64,000 bases of DNA from an uncultured bacterium (GTDB taxonomy: Bacteria; Bacillota_I; Bacilli_A; RF39; UBA660), in the NCBI GenBank assembly GCA_905216155.1, contig CAJMSU010000001.1, positions 1 to 64,000 of the forward strand. The letters run 5' to 3'. Position numbers and translations under genes: made by a program. Every line of letters begins with the position of its first letter. Position 1 is the stretch's first letter. This document shows, piece after piece, positions 35,630-43,791 of this stretch. The notes under the pieces were generated by a model. It searched no databases and was not told the origin of the DNA. It saw only the letters and a program-made list of their open reading frames with translations.

Positions 35630-36976
35630 TTATTTTCTTATCATTCTTCTTATCTTTTCTAATATTTTCCAAGATTTTGAATTATAAATCATATCAAGAT
35701 TTTTTGATAAATCATATATTTTTACTTTTTGTTTTTCTACTTCTTCTTTAATTAATTTATTTTCATCTATTTTCTCTTTTAGCTCTTTTTTATATTTTTG
35801 GTTTTCATATAAAAGATCATCATAATCCTTTTTGACTGCTTTTGGTTTTAATTTAAATTTAGAATCAAATAAAGTTTTACAAATGTTTTCTGATATATTT
35901 TTTATGTTATTTTCAAATACTATTTTTTTGTAATTTTTTCTTTCTTTATCATAATATTTCTTATTAGTTAATAATTTCTTCGTTTCTATCTTAAAATTAT
36001 CTAAATTATTTATATATGGCCCTGGACACCAAAAATCAATATCATTAAATATAACACCACGTGATTTTTTGTAATTTTCAAGGTCATTTAATAAAAAGCA
36101 TACCGGCTTGTCTATTGCAACAAAATCTGAATATGCAGAAGAATAATCAGCTATAACTAAATCAGCAGCGCCTAATATTTCTGTTAGAGCTATCATATTA
36201 CTGCTTAAGTCACTTTCCTGCAAATATAATATATTTTCACAATTATATTTTTGATTTTTGTTAGTCTCATATGGATGATATTTTACAATTAATAAATAGT
36301 TATTTTCTCTTAAATAATTTTCAAGTAATGCTTCATCATACTTATCTATATTCAATACATTGTCTGAAAAGGTACCGTCGTTTTTTCTTCCTAATCCAGT
36401 TCTAATGGTTGGTAAATACATCAATATCTTCTTATATTTTTTTATATTTTTTTTACATACCATTTGTAATTTTTCAAAACTATTTTTTGATCTCATACAT
36501 TCTGTTCTTGGAGTTCCCAACGGTAAAATTCTATCATATTCAACATCTAACATAGCATGATATAGCACTTTATATAATTCTGATGAGCATATTATGTAAT
36601 CAATATTTTTTTTCATCAAATATAAATACTCATCATCATTTTCTGATAAATTAACTTTATTGATCATTCTACCAAATTTTTTACTTCCGTTACCATGACC
36701 TAAGTATATAAATATTTGACCATCAATTTTATCTCTTATTAATTCATCATGTGTAAAAAACACTATATCTGTATCTTTCATTTTTTCTTGGAATTTTTCA
36801 CTACCATATATTACGAAGTCTATATTTTTTTCTTTAAATTTATTAGCATTTTTTGGATCAAAAATAGTCCAATATATATTTAGCTCACTATATTTTTTAA
36901 TCATATATTCATATAATGATTTAGAATTTCCAGAATAATCTGGGTGACTGGTAAACATTATATTATATTTTTTCAT
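35630..36976 (-). CDS. TagF-like CDP-glycerol glycerophosphotransferase family protein
   Basis: 448 residues. N-terminal MFTSHPDYSGNSKSLYEYMI, then IFIYLGHGNGSKKFGRM (the conserved HG region), PLGTPRTE, KILMYLPTIRTG, and the active-site region DLVIADYSSAYSDFVAIDKPVCFL followed by FWCPGPYINN, all typical of the glycerophosphotransferase (PF04464) group. Members polymerise glycerol- or ribitol-phosphate in teichoic acids. It ends with a coiled coil and SKSWKILEKIRRMIRK, a likely membrane-interacting tail. It lies upstream of the TagGH-like genes. Confidence 0.9.
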   Translation of the reverse strand: MKKYNIMFTSHPDYSGNSKSLYEYMIKKYSELNIYWTIFDPKNANKFKEKNIDFVIYGSEKFQEKMKDTDIVFFTHDELIRDKIDGQIFIYLGHGNGSKKFGRMINKVNLSENDDEYLYLMKKNIDYIICSSELYKVLYHAMLDVEYDRILPLGTPRTECMRSKNSFEKLQMVCKKNIKKYKKILMYLPTIRTGLGRKNDGTFSDNVLNIDKYDEALLENYLRENNYLLIVKYHPYETNKNQKYNCENILYLQESDLSSNMIALTEILGAADLVIADYSSAYSDFVAIDKPVCFLLNDLENYKKSRGVIFNDIDFWCPGPYINNLDNFKIETKKLLTNKKYYDKERKNYKKIVFENNIKNISENICKTLFDSKFKLKPKAVKKDYDDLLYENQKYKKELKEKIDENKLIKEEVEKQKVKIYDLSKNLDMIYNSKSWKILEKIRRMIRK

Positions 36977-36984
36977 TTTTTATT

Positions 36985-37929
36985 TCACATCCTATACATA
37001 TAACAATAAATTTTTGTTAGTGTTTTATTTTTTTCTATTATTGCCTTTAATTTGTTTCTATTTTTAAAGTAATTGCTCTTTCTAAAATTTGGAATGTTTT
37101 CTTTCATATAATTAAAGCTTTCATCTATAAATTTCATTGCTATTTTCTTATCTTTTTGATATCTTTGTTGTATATTATAATTTACTAATATTTTTATCGT
37201 TAAGGTATTAACTATGTTTTTAGCATAATCTTTATCAGAAAAATATTGCCTTATTTTATCTACAATTTTAATTATATCAAAAACCCTTTCATCTCTTATT
37301 GTTGTTTCACTGTTATTATGAATAACATAATAATTAAGGGCTTTGTCTATTTTTCCTATTGTTTTTGATTTATCTAGTGCCTGTGCTACAAATGGGGCAT
37401 CTTCATATTTTAATTTTTCCTCAAATGTAATATTATTTTTAGTTATCATTTTTTTGCTATACATTTTATTCCAAGGAGCCAAATTTATTTTTAATAATAA
37501 ACTTGGATTTTCTTTTAATGATGTATTATTGAATGATTCTATCTTTACTTTTTGTTTTACTTTTTTATTTAATACACTATAGTAATCACATACAACTATG
37601 TCTAATTTGTCTTTTGTTGCTTTTTCATACATAATTTTGCATGCATTCTTATCTAAATAATCATCACTATCTACAAACATTATGTATTTTCCTATAGATT
37701 TTTTTATTCCAAAATTTCTAGTTTTTCCTATCCCCTGATTTTTATTTTTAAAGTATTTAATTCTTTCATCCTTATATTGTTTTATAATTTTTTCAGAGTC
37801 ATCTGTAGATCCATCATTAATTAAAATTATTTCTATTTCTTTTTTTGTTTGATTTATTAATGAATCTATACATTTATTTAAACTTTTTGATGCATTATAA
37901 ATTGGAACAACAATACTAATATCAACCAT
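36985..37929 (-). CDS. GT2-family glycosyltransferase
   Basis: 314 residues. ISIVVPIYNASKSLNKCIDSLI, IILINDGSTDDSEKIIKQY, GIGKTRNFGIKKSIGKYIMFVDSDDYLDK (DSDD) and NKMYSKKMI mark a soluble GT-A fold enzyme of the surface-polymer type. The start overlaps the end of the upstream 168-aa gene by 8 bp; RBS GGAGTAAAAATT. The donor sugar is unknown. Confidence 0.92.
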   Translation of the reverse strand: MVDISIVVPIYNASKSLNKCIDSLINQTKKEIEIILINDGSTDDSEKIIKQYKDERIKYFKNKNQGIGKTRNFGIKKSIGKYIMFVDSDDYLDKNACKIMYEKATKDKLDIVVCDYYSVLNKKVKQKVKIESFNNTSLKENPSLLLKINLAPWNKMYSKKMITKNNITFEEKLKYEDAPFVAQALDKSKTIGKIDKALNYYVIHNNSETTIRDERVFDIIKIVDKIRQYFSDKDYAKNIVNTLTIKILVNYNIQQRYQKDKKIAMKFIDESFNYMKENIPNFRKSNYFKNRNKLKAIIEKNKTLTKIYCYMYRM

Positions 37930-38428
37930 ATAAATTTTTACTCCTTAATTGTTTTGTATATATATCTTTATTATCATTTTGATAATATTCTATTGCATTA
38001 TTTAAGTTTTTATTTTTGAAACATATTTTTATTAATTCTAATTCTTCTTTTGTTAATTTATATCCTTGTATAAATCTTTCTGCTCTTTCTGGTGTTGTAT
38101 TTAGGATATAATCTATTATTTCTTTTCTTGGTAATATGTGTTCTAATTTTATTTTATCAGTTACATATAAATCATAATATTCATAATAATCATCACGATA
38201 TTCTTTGAGTTGTCCAAGAGAATTTACTTTTACAATTTCTATTTTTTTATTCATACCATCAAAGAATCTTAAGCCATCTTCTAATTGTTTTACAAAATGG
38301 AAACCATATCCATTATTTCCATATTTTATTTCTTGTCTTGAGGTATCAATTGTATATGTTTTCCCTAACTCAAACTTTTTTCCATATCTGTTTATTAATC
38401 CATTATTGAATACTTTATAACCTTCCAT
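37922..38428 (-). CDS. Uncharacterised 168-aa protein in the glycosyltransferase cluster (possibly DUF7666-like)
   Basis: A small soluble protein. The N-terminal half (EGYKVFNNGLINRYGKKFELGKTY, GYGFHFVKQLEDGLRFFD) resembles the N-terminal domain often called DUF7666, seen in short proteins of phage and bacterial origin. The resemblance is from memory and unverified. The C-terminal half is helical. It is sandwiched between two GT2 genes and overlaps one, so it is co-transcribed with them. It has no recognised link to sugar transfer. Confidence 0.6.
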   Translation of the reverse strand: MEGYKVFNNGLINRYGKKFELGKTYTIDTSRQEIKYGNNGYGFHFVKQLEDGLRFFDGMNKKIEIVKVNSLGQLKEYRDDYYEYYDLYVTDKIKLEHILPRKEIIDYILNTTPERAERFIQGYKLTKEELELIKICFKNKNLNNAIEYYQNDNKDIYTKQLRSKNLYG

Positions 38429-38430
38429 AT

Positions 38431-39348
38431 TTAACCCTTTATTTTGTAATATAATCTTGGTGATATTTTTAATAATATTTTTTTTATTTTTCTAGTTGCT
38501 GTATCACTTAATATATTATCATAGATATTTAATTTTTTTAAGTTTTTTAGGTGTTTTTTGTAATCCTTATATTTTAAGTTGCATATTTTAAGTAACATAC
38601 TATTTGCAATAAAACTTTTAAATATTTTTGAATTTATGTTAGTTTTATCTATTTCTTTATTTAAATATTTATAATGTTCATAGAAGTCATTTACTTTCTT
38701 TTTTGTTTTTTCATAGTTTGAACTATTCATTATACTACCATTTCTTTGTACATAGTTATAACCAATATATGGTATAGAGTTTACTGTTTTAGATTTAATA
38801 ATTACTAAAGGAATTATTCCATAATCTTCATGTACTGTTCCTTTTTTAAATTGAAAATTATTATTAAGCCAGTATTCCTTTTTTATGGCATAACACCAAG
38901 CATTTTCTACAAAGTGATATTTAGTTATTAATTCAAATGCTTCTTCTCCTTTTTTATTGGTAAATTTTTCTTCTTTATAATCTATTTTTTTACCATCTTC
39001 ATATACTTCTCTTATTTGAAATCTTACCATATCTGGATTATTTTTTAATGACTTGTTTATTTCTTTTAATAAATCTTTTTCTATATAGTCATCACTATCT
39101 AAAAATATTATATAATCTCCTGTTGATTGTTTTACACCAGTATTTCTAGCAGCACTTAATCCCATATTTTTTTGATTTATTATTTTATATGGATATTTTT
39201 TGGCTTTCTCTATGCTTTTATCTTTACTACCATCATTTACAATTATTACTTCATAATCTTTGTATGTTTGATTTTTGATACTTTCAAGACATTTTTCAAT
39301 ATAGTCTTCTACATTATAAACTGGTACAATAATACTAAACTTTGGCAT
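38431..39348 (-). CDS. GT2-family glycosyltransferase
   Basis: 305 residues. FSIIVPVYNVEDYIEKCLESI, VIIVNDGSKDKSIEKA, MGLSAARNTGVKQSTGDYIIFLDSDDYIEK with DSDD, and CYAIKKEYWLNNNFQFKKGTVHEDYG. Typical soluble GT-A glycosyltransferase for surface polysaccharide. Translationally coupled to the upstream polymerase-fusion gene by a one-base overlap (TAATG). Confidence 0.92.
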   Translation of the reverse strand: MPKFSIIVPVYNVEDYIEKCLESIKNQTYKDYEVIIVNDGSKDKSIEKAKKYPYKIINQKNMGLSAARNTGVKQSTGDYIIFLDSDDYIEKDLLKEINKSLKNNPDMVRFQIREVYEDGKKIDYKEEKFTNKKGEEAFELITKYHFVENAWCYAIKKEYWLNNNFQFKKGTVHEDYGIIPLVIIKSKTVNSIPYIGYNYVQRNGSIMNSSNYEKTKKKVNDFYEHYKYLNKEIDKTNINSKIFKSFIANSMLLKICNLKYKDYKKHLKNLKKLNIYDNILSDTATRKIKKILLKISPRLYYKIKG

Positions 39349-41657
39349 TATATCACCCCATTAAATAATTTTTCTAATTGTTTCATTCTTTCTTCTTGAA
39401 TTTGTTTTAAATTTATTTTATTTGTATTTGTTTTAGTTTCTAATATTTGTTTTACTTCTTTTATCATTTGATTATTTTCTTTAGAAATTATGTTTCCATA
39501 ATCTTTTCCTATAATTATTTTATCATCACTAACTTTTATTGTGGTTATTAAATTTTTATTTAAAACAATTGATTCTAAATATGTTACTGGAAATCCTTCA
39601 TAATCAGATGTTAATATAATAAAATCGGCTTTACTCATATATGGATAAGGATTATTTTTTCTACCTATAAATGTTACTTTATTTTGTAATTTGTTTTTTA
39701 TTACAAATTCTTCATACATTTTTTTATCTGGGCCATCTCCAACTATCCATAAGTTTATATTATTTATTTCTTTTACTATATTAATAGCTCTTGTTAATTT
39801 TTTTGATTTATCATCTAATCTTCCTACAAAAACTAATATTTTTTTATTTAATTCTTTTTTCTGTTTTATTTTTTCTTTAGATAAGGATATAATTTCATCT
39901 ATATCTACAAAATTATTAAATACTATTGTTTTATCTTCTAAGTTTTTATAATATTTTAAATAATCTTTTTTTGATTCATTTGATACAAAGATAATATGTT
40001 TAAATTCATATAATTTTCTAGTGTCAAAAAATTCTTTTAATTTATTTTCATCTTTGTAGACATATTTATAATTACTATGTATATAAATACTACTGTTAGT
40101 TGACGATATTTTTGCTAGTTTATTACAACTATAACTATATGTTGCATAACAACAACTAAAATCATAATTATTATAATTAAAAATTGTAAATATTAATCTT
40201 TTACTGTAATTAATAATTTTTCTTATTAGTTTGTTTTTATTATTATTTACTTTATATTCCAACACCTTAACATCGTCTGGGATTTTTTCTAAAAATATAC
40301 CTTCTTTTTTTTCTAGTATTATTGTTACTTTATATTTGTTTTTATCTATTAATTTCACTAAATTGACTAGGGCTTTTTCGATTCCACCAACGTTTAGGTC
40401 AAATGAGGCAAATAATAGAGTTTTCTTTTTATTTTCTATCATTAATATTATAATTGCTACTAATAGACTTACTGAAGGTGCTGTTATGATATGACCTGTA
40501 AATAGAGATAAAACTATTATTAAAAATATACTTATATATGTCATATACTGAGAAAAATCAAATTTTTTTCTTTTTGATAGAACTTTATATAATATATTTA
40601 AATATAAAGAGAAAAACAATATAAATCCTATTATTCCATGAGAATAAAATATATCAAAGTAATCCATTTCTACTGTTTTTCTTACTTTGTCTTTCTTCAT
40701 ATATCCAATTCCAAATAATAATTGATATGGATTTGCTTTAGAATATTCTTTTTGTATTTTTGATAAGAATGTTAATCTCTGACTAAATATGAAATGATCT
40801 ACTAATTTTGGTTTTTCAAATACTTCTTTAATATCATCTACTTTTAAATAATTTAGATGTGTTTCTATATTTTTATAGAAATTTGTTTTAGGAATTATAG
40901 CAATTGTTGTAATTATTAAAATAAATAAAATTCCAAAGGATCCTATTATTATTTTATAATTTTTCTTTTTTATGTTTTTAATCCATAACCATAATAATGC
41001 AAAAAATATAGTTATTATTAATGATAATAATGGTGTTTTAGTACCTATTGTTAATATAACAAATAGATATAATATTGATATTAGTAAAGTAAATATAAGA
41101 TTTTTGTGTTCTTTAAATACTAATATCATAATCGGAGTAAGAATAGATATTATTCCACTTATTTCATTTGCTGAGTTAAAAAAACCTAGCGTTCCTTTTT
41201 TTGTTATTTCATAACTTTTAAATCCTAAATTTAATGAATTTGGTATAAAAATAAATAATAAATATAAAATTAAATCTGTTAATAGTAACATTTTACTTAT
41301 ATGAATTTCATCATTTATGCTATAAAGTGATATTAATAGTAATGGAAAATAAAATACTCTTAATAATCCCTGCATTTCCTTAAATATAGAAGAATCTTTA
41401 AATAAAATTATTCCTAATAAATAAATGATTGCATAAATTATAAATAGTAAATAATATATTATATTTTTTTTCTTATTATAAATAAATGTTGATGTTAGCA
41501 TTACAAATATTAAAAATATTATTCTAATTATTATTCCTAGGGTAAAATTTATATTTAATTTATGTATACATATTCCAGTTATTAGGTCTAATACTGGTTG
41601 CATTAATATAAATATTGATAATATTTTATTAAAGTTATTTTTTATATTTTTTTGCAT
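39348..41657 (-). CDS. Wzy-like polymerase/ligase fused to a GT4 glycosyltransferase
   Basis: About 769 residues. Residues 1-~415 carry about a dozen membrane helices and a long outer loop (around KANPYQLLFGIGYMKKD) as in O-antigen ligase/Wzy polymerases. Residues ~420-769 are a GT-B GT4 domain: LLFASFDLNVGGIEKALVNLVKLI, ILVFVGRLDDKSKKLTRAI and ADFIILTSDYEGFPVTYLESIVLNK. The usual arrangement is two separate genes. The reading frame is continuous through the joint. The start at 41657 is chosen because the GTG at 41666 lies inside the AGGTGAT ribosome site. Confidence 0.85.
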   Translation of the reverse strand: MQKNIKNNFNKILSIFILMQPVLDLITGICIHKLNINFTLGIIIRIIFLIFVMLTSTFIYNKKKNIIYYLLFIIYAIIYLLGIILFKDSSIFKEMQGLLRVFYFPLLLISLYSINDEIHISKMLLLTDLILYLLFIFIPNSLNLGFKSYEITKKGTLGFFNSANEISGIISILTPIMILVFKEHKNLIFTLLISILYLFVILTIGTKTPLLSLIITIFFALLWLWIKNIKKKNYKIIIGSFGILFILIITTIAIIPKTNFYKNIETHLNYLKVDDIKEVFEKPKLVDHFIFSQRLTFLSKIQKEYSKANPYQLLFGIGYMKKDKVRKTVEMDYFDIFYSHGIIGFILFFSLYLNILYKVLSKRKKFDFSQYMTYISIFLIIVLSLFTGHIITAPSVSLLVAIIILMIENKKKTLLFASFDLNVGGIEKALVNLVKLIDKNKYKVTIILEKKEGIFLEKIPDDVKVLEYKVNNNKNKLIRKIINYSKRLIFTIFNYNNYDFSCCYATYSYSCNKLAKISSTNSSIYIHSNYKYVYKDENKLKEFFDTRKLYEFKHIIFVSNESKKDYLKYYKNLEDKTIVFNNFVDIDEIISLSKEKIKQKKELNKKILVFVGRLDDKSKKLTRAINIVKEINNINLWIVGDGPDKKMYEEFVIKNKLQNKVTFIGRKNNPYPYMSKADFIILTSDYEGFPVTYLESIVLNKNLITTIKVSDDKIIIGKDYGNIISKENNQMIKEVKQILETKTNTNKINLKQIQEERMKQLEKLFNGVI

Positions 41658-41707
41658 TATTATCACCTATTTAATTATATCATATCTAGATATTTAAACA
41701 AAATAAA

Positions 41708-41728
41708 AAAATTGGCATAGAACCAATT
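41708..41728 (-). terminator. Terminator after galE
   Basis: Stem ATTGG/CCAAT with a 7-nt loop followed by T7 on the minus strand, just past the galE stop. Modest stem length. Confidence 0.6.
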
Positions 41729-41731
41729 ATT

Positions 41732-42736
41732 TTATTTGTTATTTTTTTCAAAATTCCAGGCATCTTTACACATATCTTCTAATGTTTTTGTAGCTTTGAA
41801 ATTCAATTCTTCTTGAGCTTTTGTTGGATCTGCATAACAGATAGCTATATCGCCTTGTCTTCTTGGTGCTATTTTATATGGAATTTCTATACCATTTGCT
41901 TTTTCGAATGATTTTATCATATCTAAAACACTATAACCTTTTCCTGTTCCTAAATTATAGATAAATAAACCTTTATTTTCTCTTTCTAGTTTTTCTAGAG
42001 CTTTTATGTGGCCAATAGCAAGATCTACAACATGAATATAATCTCTTACTCCTGTTCCATCTTTTGTTTCATAATCATCACCAAATACTGATAAGCATTC
42101 TAATTTTTTTGATGCTACTTTAGAAATATATGGCATTAAGTTTGCTGGTATTCCATTTGGTTCTTCTCCAATTAATCCTGATTCATGGGCACCTATTGGG
42201 TTAAAGTATCTTAATATTACTATATCCCATGTATTATCTGATTTATATAAGTCTTTTAATATTTGTTCTACAAATAATTTAGAAGTTCCATATGGATTTG
42301 TAGTACCTCCTGTTTTAGAATCTTCTGTTATTGGTACTTTTTCTGGTGTTCCATATACAGTTGCACTTGATGAGAATACTAGCTTTTTACAGTTATGTTT
42401 TTTCATCTCTTCTAATAAATTTAGAACAGTTGCAACATTATTTTTATAATACTCAACAGGTTTTTCTACTGATTCACCTACGGCTTTATATGCAGCAAAG
42501 TCAATAACGGCATCTATTTTATTTTCAGTAAATATTTTATCTAATAGATTAGAATCTATCATATTTCCTTCATAAAATTTAAAATCTTTTTTAGTAATTT
42601 CTTTTATTTTTTCTAACACTTCTTTTTTACTATTAGAAAAATTATCTAATATTACTACTTCATAATTATTATTTAAAAGCTCTACACAGGTATGACTACC
42701 AATATATCCAGCTCCTCCAGTTACTAATATTTTCAT
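41732..42736 (-). CDS. galE: UDP-glucose 4-epimerase GalE
   Basis: About 334 residues. NAD-binding KILVTGGAGYIGSHTCVELL, the SDR catalytic pair SSSATVYG and YGTSKLFVE (Y-x3-K), then LRYFNPIGAHESGLIGEEPNGIP and NLGTGKGYSVLDMI, all GalE-specific. It interconverts UDP-glucose and UDP-galactose and supplies donor sugars for this glycopolymer cluster. The start at 42736 has AAGGATGTGAG before it; the GTG at 42745 is too close to the ribosome site. Confidence 0.97.
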   Translation of the reverse strand: MKILVTGGAGYIGSHTCVELLNNNYEVVILDNFSNSKKEVLEKIKEITKKDFKFYEGNMIDSNLLDKIFTENKIDAVIDFAAYKAVGESVEKPVEYYKNNVATVLNLLEEMKKHNCKKLVFSSSATVYGTPEKVPITEDSKTGGTTNPYGTSKLFVEQILKDLYKSDNTWDIVILRYFNPIGAHESGLIGEEPNGIPANLMPYISKVASKKLECLSVFGDDYETKDGTGVRDYIHVVDLAIGHIKALEKLERENKGLFIYNLGTGKGYSVLDMIKSFEKANGIEIPYKIAPRRQGDIAICYADPTKAQEELNFKATKTLEDMCKDAWNFEKNNK

Positions 42737-42749
42737 ATAACTCACATCC

Positions 42750-43634
42750 TTACTTTAAATATGTTTTTATTACTTTTGTTATTTCTTCATATCCTTTATT
42801 GCTTATATGAAGTCCATCTTTAGAATATTCCTCTTTTAACTTATCATCGCCATCTTTTAATTTAGAATACATATCAATATAGTCAACATGTTCTTTTTTA
42901 CACATTTTTTCTATATTTTTATTAATCTCTTTAATATCTTTATTTTTTCTTTTACCTGCATTTTCTTCTTCTACTGGGTAAATTGATTCTACATATATTT
43001 TAGCATATGGTCTATTTTCTTTTATACCTTTTACAATTTTTTCTATATTACTTATAATTTCATCCTTTGATACTTCTTGTTCTAAGTCATTAGTACCAAT
43101 TAATAAAAATACTTTTGATGGATTGTATTTATATACTCTTTCATTCATATCATTTAATATGTCTTTAGTTACATTTCCACTTATACCACTGTTTACTACT
43201 GGTAGATTTTTATAATACTTTTTTAAATTATATAATTCAGTAATAGAATCTCCTAAAAATAAATAATTATCATCTATAACTGTTACTTTTTTCTCTTTTT
43301 CTATTACCTTTGGTTTTTTATTTATACTTATGAAGTGATATGGAATAAATAACAGTAATAATAACAATAATATGAATATAATAATTGATTTTTTATTTTT
43401 ATTATTACTTATTTTTTTAGGCTTTTCTTTAGTTTCTTTTTTTAATTCTTTTTCTAAGGCTTTATTTATTTCTTTTTGTTTAGCACTTCTTCTTTTTCTA
43501 TTTATATTTTTATATTCTACTAAAAAAGTATCATCTAAATTATCTTCAAATTCTTCAAAATTAAATTTTTGATTTTTAGTATCATATAATTTATCATTTT
43601 TTGATGTTCTTCTACTTTGTTTATTTTCTGTCAT
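42750..43634 (-). CDS. Membrane-anchored SGNH/GDSL-type esterase
   Basis: About 294 residues. A cytoplasmic charged N-terminus of ~85 residues, one membrane helix (SIIIFILLLLLLLFIPYHF), then an outside SGNH domain: NYLFLGDSITELYNL (block I Ser), NSGISGNVTKDIL (block II Gly), VFLLIGTNDLEQ (block III Asn) and SKDGLHISNKGYEEI (block V Asp-His). It likely removes acyl groups from surface glycans, counteracting the OatA-like enzymes. Start at 43634 with AAGGTAGGAATTAGT. Thirteen bases before galE. Confidence 0.9.
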   Translation of the reverse strand: MTENKQSRRTSKNDKLYDTKNQKFNFEEFEDNLDDTFLVEYKNINRKRRSAKQKEINKALEKELKKETKEKPKKISNNKNKKSIIIFILLLLLLLFIPYHFISINKKPKVIEKEKKVTVIDDNYLFLGDSITELYNLKKYYKNLPVVNSGISGNVTKDILNDMNERVYKYNPSKVFLLIGTNDLEQEVSKDEIISNIEKIVKGIKENRPYAKIYVESIYPVEEENAGKRKNKDIKEINKNIEKMCKKEHVDYIDMYSKLKDGDDKLKEEYSKDGLHISNKGYEEITKVIKTYLK

Positions 43635-43656
43635 ACTAATTCCTACCTTCTTATGT

Positions 43657-43685
43657 ATTATAGCACGCTTCATCTATAATATAAA
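43657..43685 (-). promoter_or_regulatory. SigA-type promoter for the esterase-galE unit
   Basis: Minus strand TTTATA (43685-43680), 17-bp spacer, perfect TATAAT (43662-43657), 22 bp upstream of the start at 43634. Confidence 0.6.
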
Positions 43686-43791
43686 ATAAAATTTATAAAA
43701 AAATATACAAATATTTACACAAAAGAAGTATTTCAATATTTATATTTTATTATAATTATTATATAATATTTATATAATTGGGGTGATGATT

